Shown piece by piece: positions 9,740 through 22,676 of a stretch of 64,000 nt of DNA. How positions within the stretch are numbered: the first letter of the stretch is position 1; every line of letters begins with the position of its first letter. This stretch comes from Sacculina carcini (taxonomy: Eukaryota; Arthropoda; Thecostraca; Sacculinidae), in NCBI GenBank assembly GCA_916048095.2, contig OU696585.1, positions 3,530,645 through 3,594,644 of the forward strand, read 5' to 3'. The notes beneath the pieces were generated by a model. That model did no database searches, was not told the origin of the DNA, and saw nothing but the letters and a program-made list of their open reading frames with translations. The position numbers and the translations under genes are program-made.

Positions 9740-12700
9740 TCATCCAGCCTTACACTGGACATCTCCCACGTATTTTTTCAACCACGAATGTGCACACGCC
9801 CTGTCCAGTGTCATTCTACGCTTAACCACTGGCTCCAGCAGACTTCTGTGACACAGAAAATCATGCTTTCAATGTTTCAATTACTTACCAGCACAATACA
9901 TACACAAACCTTTAGTTCAATCACTAGAGTGCTGAAACGAAAATCTAGCAGAACTATCCTCAAGAGTTTTTAATTATGTGTGTATAACAATACTAATCAA
10001 AATAGTAGTAATAATAATACCAAGAATTAGAATATGAATATTTTATTATTAATATTTATCAAATTATTCATAATACTGATATTATTATTTAAATTAATAT
10101 TATTATTGTTAGTTATAATACTGAACCTTCTAACCTGATTAATTTCTCTGCATCGTCGGTGATCGTTTCAGTGGCATTCTTTGCGTCAAAGCGAATCAGC
10201 CGGTTGCGTTGTCTGAAGAGGATCCTTTTGTAGTTTGTATCTCCGAACGGCAGCACAGCCGTTAACATCACGTGCAGCACACAGCCCAGCGACCACACGT
10301 CCGATAGTTTCGGCTCATACGGCCGATTCTGACATCAATACACAGTCAGCATTACATTACATTAAATTACATTGCATTACCATACATTACATTGCATTAC
10401 CATACATTACATTGCATTACAATACATTACATTGCATTACAATACATTACATTGCATTACAATACATTACATTGCATTACAATACATTATATCGCATTAC
10501 AATACATTACATTGCATTACAATACATTACATTGCATATTATTATTATCATTATTATTATTATTATTTGTATTGGTATTATTATTAAATTACATTGCATC
10601 ACATTATATCACATTATATTACATTAAATTGCATTACATTCATGAAAATATGTCTTCGGTGTCCTAAACCCAGAGGGTCTCTAAGGAGTTACACACACAC
10701 ACACACACCCACAAGCATACACACAAGCATACACACAAGCATGCACACACACATACACACACGCACACACATACAAACACGCACACATACACACAAGCCG
10801 ACACGAGAGCAGACATTTAAAGATTGAAATAAAAGTTATATACAGCACAATGATGTACATAAAATCACAGGAATATATCAAGTAAAAATACAGGTATTAA
10901 TAGAACATAAGTTTCACAATTTCAACAGGCTGAAAATAATGATAAAGAGGTGTTTGGCGAGAAAAATATGTTTTAAAACATAAATGCTTCAAGTGACAGC
11001 TGCTACACGGGAAAAAGTCGAAGCTTATGAACACGCACAGGTGTGTCCCGTGCAGCTCGCTGTCACCGCAGAACCAGCCCTCTCCACGCTATGGCGCCAC
11101 AAGGACGGAAGACGTATTAGAGAGCATCACCTCCCCAGAATGCATGGCACAACACATGACTGATATCTGGTACCATTTACTGCTGGGTGGACAGGGGATG
11201 TGGGATTGTAGAATTCGCCCAATGAAATTCTGCTCCGCTGGATTTTGAACCACGTACCTCCCGCTTGTGAGGCGGGTGTGCTACTACTACACCAAGGAAT
11301 CCACAAAGGGCTGCGTTTTGGCCCCGTTGCCTTGCGCATGATATACAAAAATTATTATAAAGTAGCGCATAAAAGTACTGTAAGTCCCCAGGAGACCGAG
11401 GGGCTGCTCGTAACTGCAATTTACCAAAGTCGGACCTCTCTCATAATGGTGCTTTACTTATAATGTGAGCCCTAGTTATTCCTTCACTGTGGCATCATAT
11501 GACCTCGCATCCGCTCTGACACATTGACACATTACATCCGGGCTCTTAATCACTCACGTAGAGAACCTCAGGCGCGGCATAGGCCATGCTGCCACAGAAA
11601 GTATCACTGAGTTTGTCATCCGGACCGTCGCGCATGCGTCGACTGAAACCGAAATCGGTGATTTTCACCACGTTGCCGGATGTGAGCAGAATGTTCTCGC
11701 ATTTGAGGTCGCGATGAGCGATGTCCAGAGAGTGCAGGTATTGCAAGGCACCAACCAGTTGTCTACTCAAGGGAAACATTTTTTTACATTTACATTAACA
11801 TATATTTCATTTATATAGCGCCCGAAACAACACAAAGGAGACTTTTCGACATTTTGAGATTAACCTGGGCTCACAGGTTGCCTAGATACAATACTAATCT
11901 TACTACTATGCTTATGTACTTACCCATTTTACTTAGGCTACTTAGGTGCAATAATTTACTTGTGGACGCTTCAGGTACAAATGAGGCCACCGCAGGGTGG
12001 TAATAGTGCTTGCACTGGATTTGCCTTTAATTAATAATACCAATAATAATAATAATAATACAAACAACAAATATTCAGAGACTGAAAGGAAAAATTGGAT
12101 AAATTTCGAAAAAATGCGCCAAAAATCAGAAAAACGCATTTCTCGAATACGAAGATGCATTATAACCAGATAATTACTGGAAGTATTACGGAGTATTTTA
12201 TATTAAAAATATTTAATAATGTGAACAGAAAATTGTTGTGAGTAGAACGACTGAAGTAAATAAAAAATATATACCAGTAATGAATACAAAATTTTAGAAA
12301 ATAATTGACAAATAAACTAGTCATAGACAAGATATATTAAGTCACAATAAGTATGGAATGGATAATAATATTCATATAAAAATACTTATTCAAAACTGAT
12401 TAATATTAATATTATTAATGAGTATAAACAATAATAATAATATTAATAACAGTCTGGAGGAACAAAAAACACTGTGTTTCTACCTGAAGAAATGACGAGC
12501 CTGGTTTTCCTGAAGTGCTCCGTTATTGTGGATGAACTGTAGAAGGTCACCATTGGAGCAGAACTCCATGAAAATATACACGCTGCCACTCAGATTGAGT
12601 ATGTCGTAGAATTTCACCAGATTGGCGTGGTGAACGTGGCGCGCAATGTCGATTTCGCGCGGCAAAAATTTAACAATGAAATCGCGCGAAACTTTTTGGT

Positions 12701-12857
12701 GGTCAATGACCTTGCAGGCTATTTTTAATTGTTCGCCGGAGCTGGCAAATCTGAAGGCCTGATGAACCTTGCCATAGGAGCCACAGCCTATCAGACGACC
12801 CAGTTTATAACCGCGTCTTCTCAGAATTTGACTATCATCTTCAATGTGCGCCGACAT
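9740..12857 (-). CDS. Testis-specific serine/threonine kinase (TSSK)-like
   Basis: Protein kinase of the CAMK-group TSSK family, which in animals acts mostly in sperm formation. Four exons: 12484-12857 (ATG at 12857), 11558-11765, 10135-10328 and 9740-9845, with TGA at 9740-9742. The joins are phase-consistent and give about 293 residues, so it is almost only a kinase domain. Seen motifs: glycine loop GCGSYGKV (24-31), ATP lysine K49 in [13 protein letters not shown] with D144, DFG with D162, YAAPEV, and DVWSLG. The N-terminus (RRRGYKLG) and KFLPREI are typical of TSSK. All catalytic residues are present. The donors are GTAGAA, GTGAGT and GTTAGA. The C-terminal exon ([16 protein letters not shown], then HSWLKKY) is short and could be missed by gene finders. 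Which TSSK it matches cannot be told here. Confidence 0.9.
10340..10640 (+). repeat. ATTACATTGC-type microsatellite, 20-bp period
   Basis: A run of 'acattacattgcattacaat' units and variants, passing into (ATT)n near 10540. It lies immediately upstream (sense strand) of TSSK exon 3, within intron 2. Confidence 0.9.
10690..10805. repeat. (CA)n microsatellite in TSSK intron 2
   Basis: Imperfect CA-rich tract with interspersed 'agcatacacaca' units. Open frames over it are simple-sequence artefacts. Confidence 0.85.
10980..11303 (-). mobile_element. tRNA-Val-derived SINE, full length
   Basis: Inverted copy of the family. The B-box region near 11245 reads GGTTCAAAATCC on the minus strand and the arm CCGCCTCACAAGCGG is intact. 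The body and 'cttcaagtgacagctgctac' end match the other copies. It lies in TSSK intron 2. Confidence 0.9.
11950..12050 (-). mobile_element. Short interspersed repeat, family D
   Basis: Inverted copy: 'ggcgc/ggtgg' core as 'gaggccaccgcagggtggta', followed by 'tgcaaatcca'-type text and (AAT)n. It lies in TSSK intron 1. Confidence 0.6.
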
Positions 12858-14017
12858 CAGTCTATTGATTTAGAAAATTATATTTAAATTAAATATAGAG
12901 TTAATCAGCAATGTCAAAGTGATTTTTTAAACAATTTCCGACGACAGACTGTTATATGACTGTTGCATTTTTGTCGATTATAATTCCGAGGCTATTTTAT
13001 AGCAGAATTAATAACAATAAGTAACAATAGAAATATTTTTGATAATTATTATTTTAATAATTAGAATTTTTTTTTTTTTTTAATATTATATTTTATATTT
13101 TAAATTATTTGAATTTTGAAATATTAATTGATAAATATTTTCTATATTTTAATATTGATGAAATATAAATGCAAAATACTCAATATTACAATATTTTCAA
13201 TATTGATATTACAGAGGTTCTCTCAAACAAGATGTACCTACCGTGCGTTATTACTGGGACAAAACATTTTCCAATACTCAATACATCAATTATGAAATAA
13301 CTTTAACGATACTTGATATATTTGCAATGGACAAGGAAAATTTGCAAAATGAACTCGCCCGCCCACAATTTAATTACTATTGAATTGTGCGCAGGCTAGA
13401 GTATAAGATATTTTGGTCAGAAGTCAGTGCTATAATGAGAAAGGCACCTTTTTGGAATGGCGATAATCTCTTAATGTTTCAAGTTTCCGATAATATATCG
13501 TAGTTAAACAGATTGTTCGAAATCTTATGAGGAATGTCAGAAATTTTTTTCTTATAATTTCTGTAATTTATAATAATGTTTCAATTGTTATTGCCCAAGT
13601 TTTTATTAGAACCTCCTGATGGACGGGATCGAAGGCAGCTGTTACGTATGCGATTGTTGTGTTGTGAGTGGATTTTCCAAAATTGTACTATAGCTTCTTC
13701 CGTTGTTTTCACGGCTAGCTTGCAATTGTTTTTCAATCTTCCAGTGAAAGTGTCTTATGTGACACTGGTTTAATATGACTTAATTTCTGGTTGCGATCAT
13801 CTGGTGGCGAATATTTATCTGTTTATCATTCCTTTTGTTCTTTATTTTCAGTGAGTTAAGGCTGACGGAATAATTCCTCTATTCAGTATATACCTCAATT
13901 TTGCATAATCTTTCAACAATGACATTTTGGATCTTTCAGAATGACTATAATATTGCGCCTAGCTTTCTTGTATAACATGCTTTATTGAGCAGAACAAAAT
14001 AGGTATATTGTGACACT
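12858..14017. promoter_or_regulatory. Divergent intergenic region between TSSK-like and OXNAD1-like genes
   Basis: 1.16 kb of AT-rich sequence separates the two start codons, so both promoters must lie here or in the 5' untranslated regions. No core promoter motif can be assigned by eye. A T homopolymer sits near 13068-13082. Confidence 0.35.
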
Positions 14018-17000
14018 ATGTTTTTACGTACATTTTCGTTGTTAATACCGCATCGTTGGCGTGGAAACTGTCGTGTTCGTCGCCGTGCTCTGAGTGTCAC
14101 TAGGTGAGTTAGCTTGGATTCGTACACGCTAGAATAATTAGAATGTCATTCTTGGTAAAATGTATTTCAAGAGTCGTGTATAGTATCCGCATGCACATAT
14201 ATACTAAGGAAAATAGCTATCAAACACTCGGAGTTACTCGACATAAGGTCATAGCCCGACACTTGATCATGCCCTGCTAATCAGCAAATCCCTCATTATG
14301 AATTGATGAATAATTGCATTTCCTTGCTGGCTAGAATTCAGCGATGCTTCGCTCGCCATCGGGGACTCGCTATGATTGAACTGTTGGTTGTCATGAGAGA
14401 AAAAGTACAATACACAAGCTAGTATGTCTTTATGAGTATGTATGTGTGTGTGTGTATGTTTTGAGGACGTTGTTGGCCAAGGACCATTTGCAGATCACGG
14501 CGTCCATGTTTCGACACGCAGTCACCAGCGACGCCACCGTTGTGCACGTGGCGCCACTATCGTCGCACGTGCGCCAGCTGCTGTTGCGCGTGCACGACGA
14601 GACGTTCCATTTCCACGCCGGCCAATGGTCAACTGCAAACACAGCCACTATTATCATTGTTGTTAATTACAAGAAAATTCAGTAGTATGGGATGAGTGCA
14701 AACACCATTGTTCGACTCCGCGCTGTAGTGGTAGCACAACCGCCTCACAAGCAGGAGGTCCGTGGTTCGAAACCCAGCGGAGGAGAATTTCCTTGGGTGA
14801 ATTATATAATCCAACAGCCCCTGTCCACCCAGCAGTAAATGATACCAGATATCAGTCATGTGTTGTGTCATGCATTCTGGGGAGGTGGCCCTCTCTAATA
14901 CGTCTTCCGTTCTTGTGGTGTCATAGCGTGGAGAGGGTCGGTTCTGCGGTGGCAGCGAGCTGCACGGGACACACCTGTGTGTGTTCATAAGCTTCGGCTT
15001 CTTCCCGTGTAGCAGCTGTCACTTGAGACATTTAACCTTTAACCTTTAACCATTACCGCCCTGCGGTGGACCCAAGTACCGGAAGTGCCCAAAAGATGTA
15101 GAGAGAGAAAGATAATTTGAAGCTAGCATGCAGATGTATCATCTGCCAGCATTGATGCAAACCAACCATCATAGCCCAACATGTGAGTAGATCCTGGGGG
15201 GAGGGTCATGGGGGTATGTATATATCCCCTACAAATTGACTGGGGGTGACACAAATCTACGCCCCTGATAAATGTCCAAACCCAGTCTTCTTATATAATC
15301 TCCAATCTTCTCATTCTTGAAAGATGCCATTTTTACTTGTCCACTCGGCTTCACTTCTCTGTTTGTTGTTGTTTTGTTTTGTTTTGTTTTTATTCACACC
15401 AACCAACAGGATGACATCCCAATTATAGGCGGAGTACACATAATACAATTCACGAAAGCGAATAGCAAATATAAGATTCTAAAACTTGGAAAAAAAAGAA
15501 GTATATATATAAAGTCAATTTTAAAAACAGACTTTGCGAAGTGCAGAACGACTGACATTAAGGATGTCTATACCTGGCTGCATATTCACTAGCTTGTTGT
15601 AGTATAGAGGCAAGCGAGCGTGCCATATTCTACCAGTGACCACGGTGCGCGTTGGTGGTATATGCAGGGGGTCCCGGGGGCGCACACCTGGTCTTGGTAC
15701 TCTCCATCCGACTCGTGACAGCAGCTGCGGAGAGTCGAGTCTGTTTTTCATTAAAGAATGAAGAAACGCGACGTCGAGCCATCGCCTGCGAATGTCAAGT
15801 GGTTGGAGGCCGTACATTGAGTGGAGTTCGGTGTGATTCATCTCGGTTCGATTGGCCTGCAGGTACTTGAGTGTGCGGAGGAATCTGTTCTGTATCAGCT
15901 GCAGCCTCTGTGTGTGCGTTGGTGCTGCGCCTGCCCAAATCACACTGGCGTACTCGACGGTCGACCGCACATTCGAACAATAGGCGGCAATCAGGCTTCG
16001 AGAGTCAAAGTTCCGTGGTAGACCTTGCATGCATCTGGTGAGCACACCAAGTGAGCGATTGGCTCTGCGAGCGACGTCATCAATGTGTTGTGCAAAGGTG
16101 AGCTTGGAGTCAATGACGACCCCCAGGTCACGTGTAGTGGTCACCTTTTGCACTGTGTCGCAGCCTATCGTGTAGGTGAACTCAACTGGCTTCTTTTTCA
16201 GCGTGATACACAAGTGTGAGCATTTTGCAGGGTTCAGTTTGAGACCCCACTTTTCACACCACTCACACAGAGTGTTGAGCTGCTCTTGCAGACTCTCACA
16301 GTCGTTGCTCGCCTTGACCGTCCGGAAAAGCTTTACGTCATCTGCGTATAGTAGTGCTGAGGTGCCCAATTTCTCAGCCAAATCGTTCACGTAGATGATG
16401 AACAGGAGGGGGCTTAGAACAGACCCCTCCGGCACTCCGCTGGTTACCTGCGACCACGGTGATGACACTCCGTTCACCAGCACTCGTTGCCGGCGTCCCG
16501 TGAGATAAGATCTCAGTAAATCATGTAGCGAGCCTTTGACGTCATACGCTTCGGATAGCTTGTGGAGCAGCATACGATGGTCAACACTCTGGAATGCCGA
16601 CGAGAAGTCCGTGTGTAGAACGTCCAGCTGAGTTTTCGCGTCGATTGAGTCTCCGGCAAAGCTCACCAACGCGGCCAGATTGGTGACACAAGAACGCCCT
16701 GGGCAGAAACCATGCTGGTTCTTCGAAATCGCTGGCAGAACATGACTCAGCAGACGCGCCTTTACAATCTCCTCGAGTACTTTGGCAAACACAGGCAACA
16801 GGCTTATGGAGCGATAGTTAGTTGCCTGCTTGCGGTCACCCTTCTTTGGAACGGGGATTACATTCGCGTCCTTCCAAGTGCTAGGGAAAACGCCAGTGTT
16901 GAGGCAGATTTGGAAAATCTTGCTCAATGGGACAGCGAACTCTGCTGCACACTCTCGCACAATGCGGCCACTGATGTCATCAGAACCGCACGCTTTGTAA

Positions 17001-17589
17001 GCACTCACTTCCTGAAGACGCTGCTTCACCTCCTCCACCGATGTTTCTATGTGATGCAGCGTATCGGCGCTGAAGTTGGAGATGCTTGGCAGTGTTCCTG
17101 TGCTGCGCTCAGTGAATTTGTCAGCGAAACATTTGTTTAGGAGTTTTGCTTTTTCCAGGTCACAGTCTGCCGTTTCATCCTTGTAAACAATGTCAGGAAT
17201 CGAACTGCTGCCCACACTTTTACTCACTGTGCGGATGAAAGAATACATTCTTTTAGGGTTGTCTCGGAAGCAGTTGACCATTTTTATCAAGTGGTTTTTA
17301 TATTTCTCCGCCATTAGATTTTTCAACTTCTTGCGTTTTTCGGAGTACAGTGCGTAAGCCATGTTATTTTATCCACTTCTTTTTCTCGTTGTTTTGCGTG
17401 TCTTCCGCTGAATTTTCCATTAAATTCCTTTATATTTCTCTCTTTTCTTCTCTCTCTCTATCTGTGGTTGTCGGTCTGTCTGTCTGCTGTTGTTCAAGAT
17501 GTTCACAGATAACGGTCATGCAATTTATAGCGTCCGAACCATTCATTTTGTGTGCCTCTTACATTTTTTAATGCTAACGAGTGGGCCTG

Positions 17590-17630
<41 letters not shown>

Positions 17631-20367
17631 TGTGTGTATGTGTGTTTGTGTGTGTTTGTGTGTGTATGTGTGTTTGTGTGTGTATGCAGAGCCGTTGCGA
17701 GGAATTATGCCCCCCCAGAAGGCAACACTTGGGGTCCCCATTATAAATCAATCACCAAATAATGAATGTATTTATTTGGCATAATCACATAATACGTGAA
17801 GCAAAGGGGCCCCTCAACATTCGGGGCCCTCCGGCCGGGGGGTACGGGGGGCGGTTGCTACGGCTCTGTGTGTATGTATGTGTATGGGTGTGTTGGTGTG
17901 ATGTTTTGGTCGTGCATGGTGTAAATAACACCTGTTTTGAAACGAAGAAGGATTAGTGGCTGTCAGCGATGTTTTTCCACCTGTCTGTCCGCTTATACCT
18001 GTATATATGTGCGTGTGGTCCTTTTGCCCATACATCATGTTCACCTGCCGGAATGCCGAAGAATGCGAGCTGACCTGTGAGTGACAATGATATATCCGCA
18101 CTTCCGCTGAATGTATGTGTGTGTGTCTGTACCCTTGTGAATATTTGTACATGTATGTGTCTGTACAATGCCGCATTGTAAATATTGTACTGTCTGCGCA
18201 TCTGAGACATTGTGTAGAGATTTCGCAATATAAATGTTTCAATAAATGAAATATCTGTGTGTGTGTGTGTATGTATCTGTGTGTGTGTGTGTGCAGGGTG
18301 GACATGAGTATCCCGGGTTCGAATCTGGTCGGCGGCTACAGTATTTGTTCGGCGCCACACACACTGCACACCGACCGACTCATTGAACTGGCCGTGAAAA
18401 AATCCTCCTGGCCGCCAGCCGTCTGGGTGCACGACACGGTGTGTTTGTCTGTCTGTCTGCATGTGTGTGTGTGTATGTATCGGTGTTAATTACGGTAGTA
18501 ACTTTATTAGTATGTTGATGTTAACTATGATAGATATATAATGTTATAGATATAATACAATTAATAATAGTTCATTAAATAAACAAATCTTATAAATAAT
18601 TACATATAAAATAATTATAGCTCACGTTCAATAATAAATTAATACAAATCAAATATTGTAAAAATTATTGTAGTGTCGACAAAATGATATATATATTTGT
18701 GACAATCATGGCGCAATGGGCTCAATATGTAGAGGCTACAGTGCGATTGTGATCAGCTGATTATCGTACGATTGTTGTGTGATTTGACGTCGGCTACGCC
18801 CTTTTGGCGAGCTGACCAGGTAAGGAGATTGATTCTAGGCTTTAGTCAGGTTAGGACAGTTGTAGTGTGAGGTTCTGTTGTTGTAATATACGTGTTGTTC
18901 CAGTTGGTTGCTTGGGCGACGCTACAATTACATATTTTTAGTTGAAATTTTCTTGCTGTTGCACACGTGTTGCAACAGTGTGCGGTGGGCAGTCGCGTGC
19001 AGATCCGTGCCGGAGGCAATTTCTTCTACTGTCCATCACTATCGCACGGCGCCACGCCGTCCGGGTCCAGCACTAACGCCACAGGCAATTTGCCGCTGGC
19101 GCCAATGCTGTTGATTGCCGGCGGCGTCGGAGTGAATCCGCTAGTTTCTGTGCTGCGACACAGGCGCCATCTGCTGGCGCAAAGCAACACTCAAACTTCT
19201 GCCAGCAGTATAGATGGCGCTGTTTGTCGTGCGGTGCTGCTATTCTCGGCCAGAACTGAAGACGATCTTCTATTTCGAGTGAGTGCATATTTGTTTGTGT
19301 GTGTTATCTTTTTGTATTCGTGTATTCAATGCATTTTTCTGTATTTATATGTTTCATTTTGTACAAATAACATCACGTGTTACGAAAATTAAACAAATTA
19401 TAACTAAAACTACCTTCTCGTATTTATTTGTAAATATAAATTCAATTTATTTGTATATGTAGTTTGTCTTGTATATGAGTATAATTATATTTCGTGTTTC
19501 TGTCATGTGCGTATGTATGTGCATGTGTTTGTATGTGCGTGTTGTAGGACGAATTGACTAGCATAGCGTCAGCCAGCGGTGTGGATGTGCGTTTTTTTGT
19601 AACACGCGAGAAAGCGCCTGAGGCGACTTCAGCTGTCGCTTCTGCTGCGCTAAGTTCGCCGCGAATCAGCTGTGAGTAATTTATTTAATTTACACAGGTC
19701 GATCCTTTAAGCCCACCCCATATTGTCTCGATGAAAATCGTGAAATTTCGTCATAGAAACGTGTAATTACCTGGTAATTATATTGGTATGTGGTTCAATG
19801 TGAAGTATGTTTGTATGTATGTATGATTAAGTATGATTTCGTCTGAGGGAAGTTATGTAGCTAACTTTCTAGCGTACAAGGTTAATGTAACTAACATTGG
19901 ACGTAAAGTTCATTCATTATGTTTATCATTTATTATCATATATCATATCATTCATTCATTCATATGTTCATTCATCCATTCTTACAAGCATGAATCTCGA
20001 TGGAGGTTGAATTGTTGCCAATTAAGTTAACTACGTCATTCATTTCGCGTTAGAAGTCGTTTTGCATCGACTCGTGAGAAAGAGTAAAGTTTTCTTCTGT
20101 CGAGATTCGAACCCGGGACACTTTGCTTTTAAGTGCAGTGTCATAAGCACTACGCCAACTCGCCGCCATTATGGAAGTCTTTTCGTGATGTATATATTCA
20201 CTTGTGATATTATAGTGACATATTGATATTTACTGTGTTACAATGTTTATCTAAGTTGACATTTTTATTTAGCGCAATAACACTGCTCATTTATTTATTA
20301 TTTATTCAAATTCCGCATCGGTTTTAAATACATTTGTATATTTATATATATACAATACTTCTAGGCG

Positions 20368-20408
<41 letters not shown>

Positions 20409-20679
20409 CTGCCCACACCACTATTAGTTCAACACAGCACTCTAAATAATAATAATAATAATAATTGTGCGTGTCGTGTCAGATCGCCGCATGTCACTCG
20501 CAGACCTGACTGAGGCTGTTGAATCACTCACAATCACTGCCCAATCATCCACCAATCATCGGCCAAATCTCAGTTGTTATGTGTGTGGACCTCGCACCTT
20601 GATTGATGACTCCGTGTTCTGGCTGTGCTCACATTTGAATATCTCATCAGAGCACGTGCATCACGAAAGATGGACCTAA
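14018..20679 (+). CDS. OXNAD1: OXNAD1-like mitochondrial flavin oxidoreductase
   Basis: Ferredoxin-reductase-like FAD/NAD(P)-binding protein; its substrate is not established even in vertebrates. Six exons: 14018-14103, 14466-14627, 18297-18438, 18979-19278, 19548-19671 and 20483-20679 (TAA), about 336 residues, with every junction in phase. The first 29 residues are Arg-rich with no acidic residue ([17 protein letters not shown] start), a convincing mitochondrial presequence. The FAD region has FHAGQWVDMSIPG and GGYSICSAP, as in the family, followed by [10 protein letters not shown]. The nucleotide-binding part has [18 protein letters not shown] and YVCGP, and the protein ends HHERW. Length is near the 312 residues of the human protein. 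It is transcribed divergently from the TSSK-like gene. Intron 2 (3.7 kb) was inflated by a SINE, a LINE and a MITE. Acceptors of exons 2, 3 and 5 follow TG-rich tracts. Confidence 0.92.
14650..15112 (+). mobile_element. Family D repeat split by a tRNA-Val SINE
   Basis: The left half of D ('gatgagtgcaaacaccatt') and right half ('attaccgccctgcggtgg') flank a full SINE at about 14710-15048. ACCATT is duplicated at 14704-14709 and 15049-15054 as the target-site duplication, so the SINE is younger than D. The SINE keeps the A box, anticodon CAC arm, B box GGTTCGAAACC and tail (TTAACCT)n. Confidence 0.88.
15362..17362 (-). mobile_element. 5'-truncated CR1/Jockey-group LINE with intact RT frame
   Basis: A frame of 613 codons (15521-17362) encodes a full reverse transcriptase: [48 protein letters not shown], and the catalytic [10 protein letters not shown]. 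It has the C-terminal region usual for non-LTR elements and no stop inside. The endonuclease and ORF1 are absent, which fits 5' truncation. The 3' end on the minus strand runs into (AAAAC)n at about 15365-15392. The start of the frame is arbitrary because the true upstream part is missing. It lies antisense in OXNAD1 intron 2. The unbroken frame suggests a recent insertion. Confidence 0.9.
17593..17686 (+). repeat. (GT)n microsatellite
   Basis: Nearly pure GT tract ending exactly at the insertion site of MITE E, in OXNAD1 intron 2. Confidence 0.9.
17687..17868 (+). mobile_element. hAT-type MITE, family E
   Basis: The ends are CAGAGCCGTTGCGAGGAATT and the inverse of ...TTGCTACGGCTCTG; the first eight bases match exactly and the rest with gaps. 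The flanks TGTGTATG match exactly at 17679-17686 and 17869-17876. That site is itself simple repeat, but the copy at 31052 confirms the 8-bp duplication. Length is 182 bp. Confidence 0.85.
20085..20168 (-). mobile_element. tRNA-like SINE head
   Basis: The minus strand reads GGCGAGTTGGCGTAGTGCTT as an A box and GGGTTCGAATCTCG as a B box, with a CACTT/AAGTG arm between them. The arm's loop lacks the U expected before the anticodon, so a working tRNA is unlikely. It lies in OXNAD1 intron 5. Confidence 0.4.
20368..20407 (+). repeat. (GT)n microsatellite in OXNAD1 intron 5
   Basis: Pure GT tract about 75 bp upstream of the exon 6 acceptor. Confidence 0.9.
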
Positions 20680-21619
20680 CCGTGTGTGTGTGTGTGTGTG
20701 TGTGTTTAGATCGAATTCTAATGTAAATTCAAGTGTGCGTGTGTGTTTGTTGCATTTTTTGGGAAATACACACACACACACACGCACAAAACAAGTTACA
20801 AACTTGGAACTAACACAGAAAGAAAAATTGGAATTATTTCGGTTACTTGTAAACCCAGTTATAATTCTATGAAGACCTCACGAAATGATTGGAATGGCGA
20901 AATGATTGGCGAATCTAGAAATGGCGAAATGATTGGAATATTAACATTGTCAGCATTTACGACACAATTCGGGGTTATATGTGAGTACGACGCTCATTTA
21001 TATAATTATCATCCTGATGCGAATGTTATTCACAATTGTTGCCAATGTTTCCCAGTACAAAATACGAAATAATTTAGTATCTTATTTGGTTAGTGTTTTT
21101 GTTTCTGGCTGAAAAGTTCAGTTAAATGTTGTTATGAATTCGTGTTAATTGGAGTTGAATTTCTTATTGTTCTTGGGGAATTTGCCATTGACTGCTTCAT
21201 TTCTGCTTCATTTTATCTATACATAACAAGATTATTGGACTTCTATAACGTCTTTATTTTGGCCACAATATTCGTATATGCATTCGTATTTAAATTAGCA
21301 TATTATATTTGCAATATTTGCAGACGCCTTTTCAATATTGCAATTGCATGTGAGGTAGGCTCATTTTGTCCTACAAACACGACATCTGCCAGTCTTTACT
21401 AGTCATCTGTGTGTGTGTGTGTGTGTGTGTGTTGCTCTTTAAAATTGTTCGGAACAAAAATATATTGGCCGCAAAAAGTGAATGTGTTAAATTTGTATGT
21501 ATGTGTGTTTTTTTTAATAAAATCCGACACGTGATCTTGTATGTGTTTTATCCCTCGCTTATCCGTGAAATTTAATAATAATAATAAGAATTATAAATAA
21601 TTATAGTTGACAATTAACA

Positions 21620-22022
21620 TACCGTAAATGTTCTTTTTATCCGACATGCCGGATTATTTTTCGGCCCCCTGAGTATGGTGCCGGATTATAAAAGCCTGCC
21701 AGATTATTAGAGCCTGTCGGGTTATTTTTGGTCACTCCGCACGGTAGGATTGCGCAAAAACTGCACCACAAAAATAGTGCACTGATAACAGGGATGAGAG
21801 AAGACGCGTATCTCCACAGTGTATTGTTCTGTGTAGTAATCGCCCACGTGTCTGAGGATTGCTAAATATACTGTTTCTGAACTATAACTGAATCCTGGTT
21901 GCAGTTTCAATAAACCTTTCCAGGAAGTGCCGGCTTATTTTTCACCCCATACCTGAGGGTGCCGGATTATTAGAGCCTGCCGGATTATTAGAGCCTGTCG
22001 GATAAATATTACATGTACGATA
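21620..22022 (+). mobile_element. pogo/Tc1-type MITE with subterminal 18-bp repeats
   Basis: The ends TACCGTAAATGT and the inverted TATCGTACATGTAA flank repeats of 'gccggattattagagcct' in opposite orientations at the two ends. TA-flanked ends with 'CGGATTAT' arrays resemble pogo-type elements. No transposase is present. Confidence 0.55.
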
Positions 22023-22676
22023 TTTGCCTTAAGAAAACCCCAGGTGAAATTTGCATGTGTAGACTCTCCACTTGACACGAGAAAACGCGTGTTTTTTTTT
22101 CAAGAAATTATATTGAAACATTAGTATGAACTGCACACTACAGCAAGTACATCAACGAAAAAAGCCAACCAAAACGAACCAAGAGTCAACGAGAAAAAGC
22201 AAGCACAATTAATACATTTATATGTGTAAACCCGGTGAGTGCAGTGATAAATACGCTCTGTACATGAAACTGTTGGAAAAATGCATTAACCCATTAACAC
22301 GCAAAGTTATATTGAGTACAACAACTTTGACATTTTAAACTTCTATATATCAATACATTTAAATGAGTTTTTTATATCCGATTAATATAAAAAACGTTCC
22401 TTATAAATATAACCTTAATAGTCTCAATATAGACAGAAAACTACGAAATATGGTCATGTTTAAGTAATATTCTATAAGATAACCGACAGATGTGATGGGT
22501 GAATGTGTGACTACATTACTGTGTAGCGATTTTTGGTTTAAAAACACGAACGAAACGAAGCATTAGAACAGTAGAATATCAACAGCAACAAAGAATGCAA
22601 TACATGATAATATTTTTGGCGACAGCGCTGAAGTAATACTGAATACGTCTCCCTCCGCCGTTCCAACTCCCTAAGT

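Noticed and set aside
9551-9973. 140-codon plus-strand frame
   Set aside because: It overlaps the last TSSK-like exon on the other strand and has no recognisable content.
15795-17140. Plus-strand frames opposite the LINE RT (for example 16712-17140)
   Set aside because: Shadows of the reverse transcriptase frame.
21142-21402. Hydrophobic 86-codon frame
   Set aside because: AT-rich sequence favours hydrophobic codons; no homologue, no splice context.
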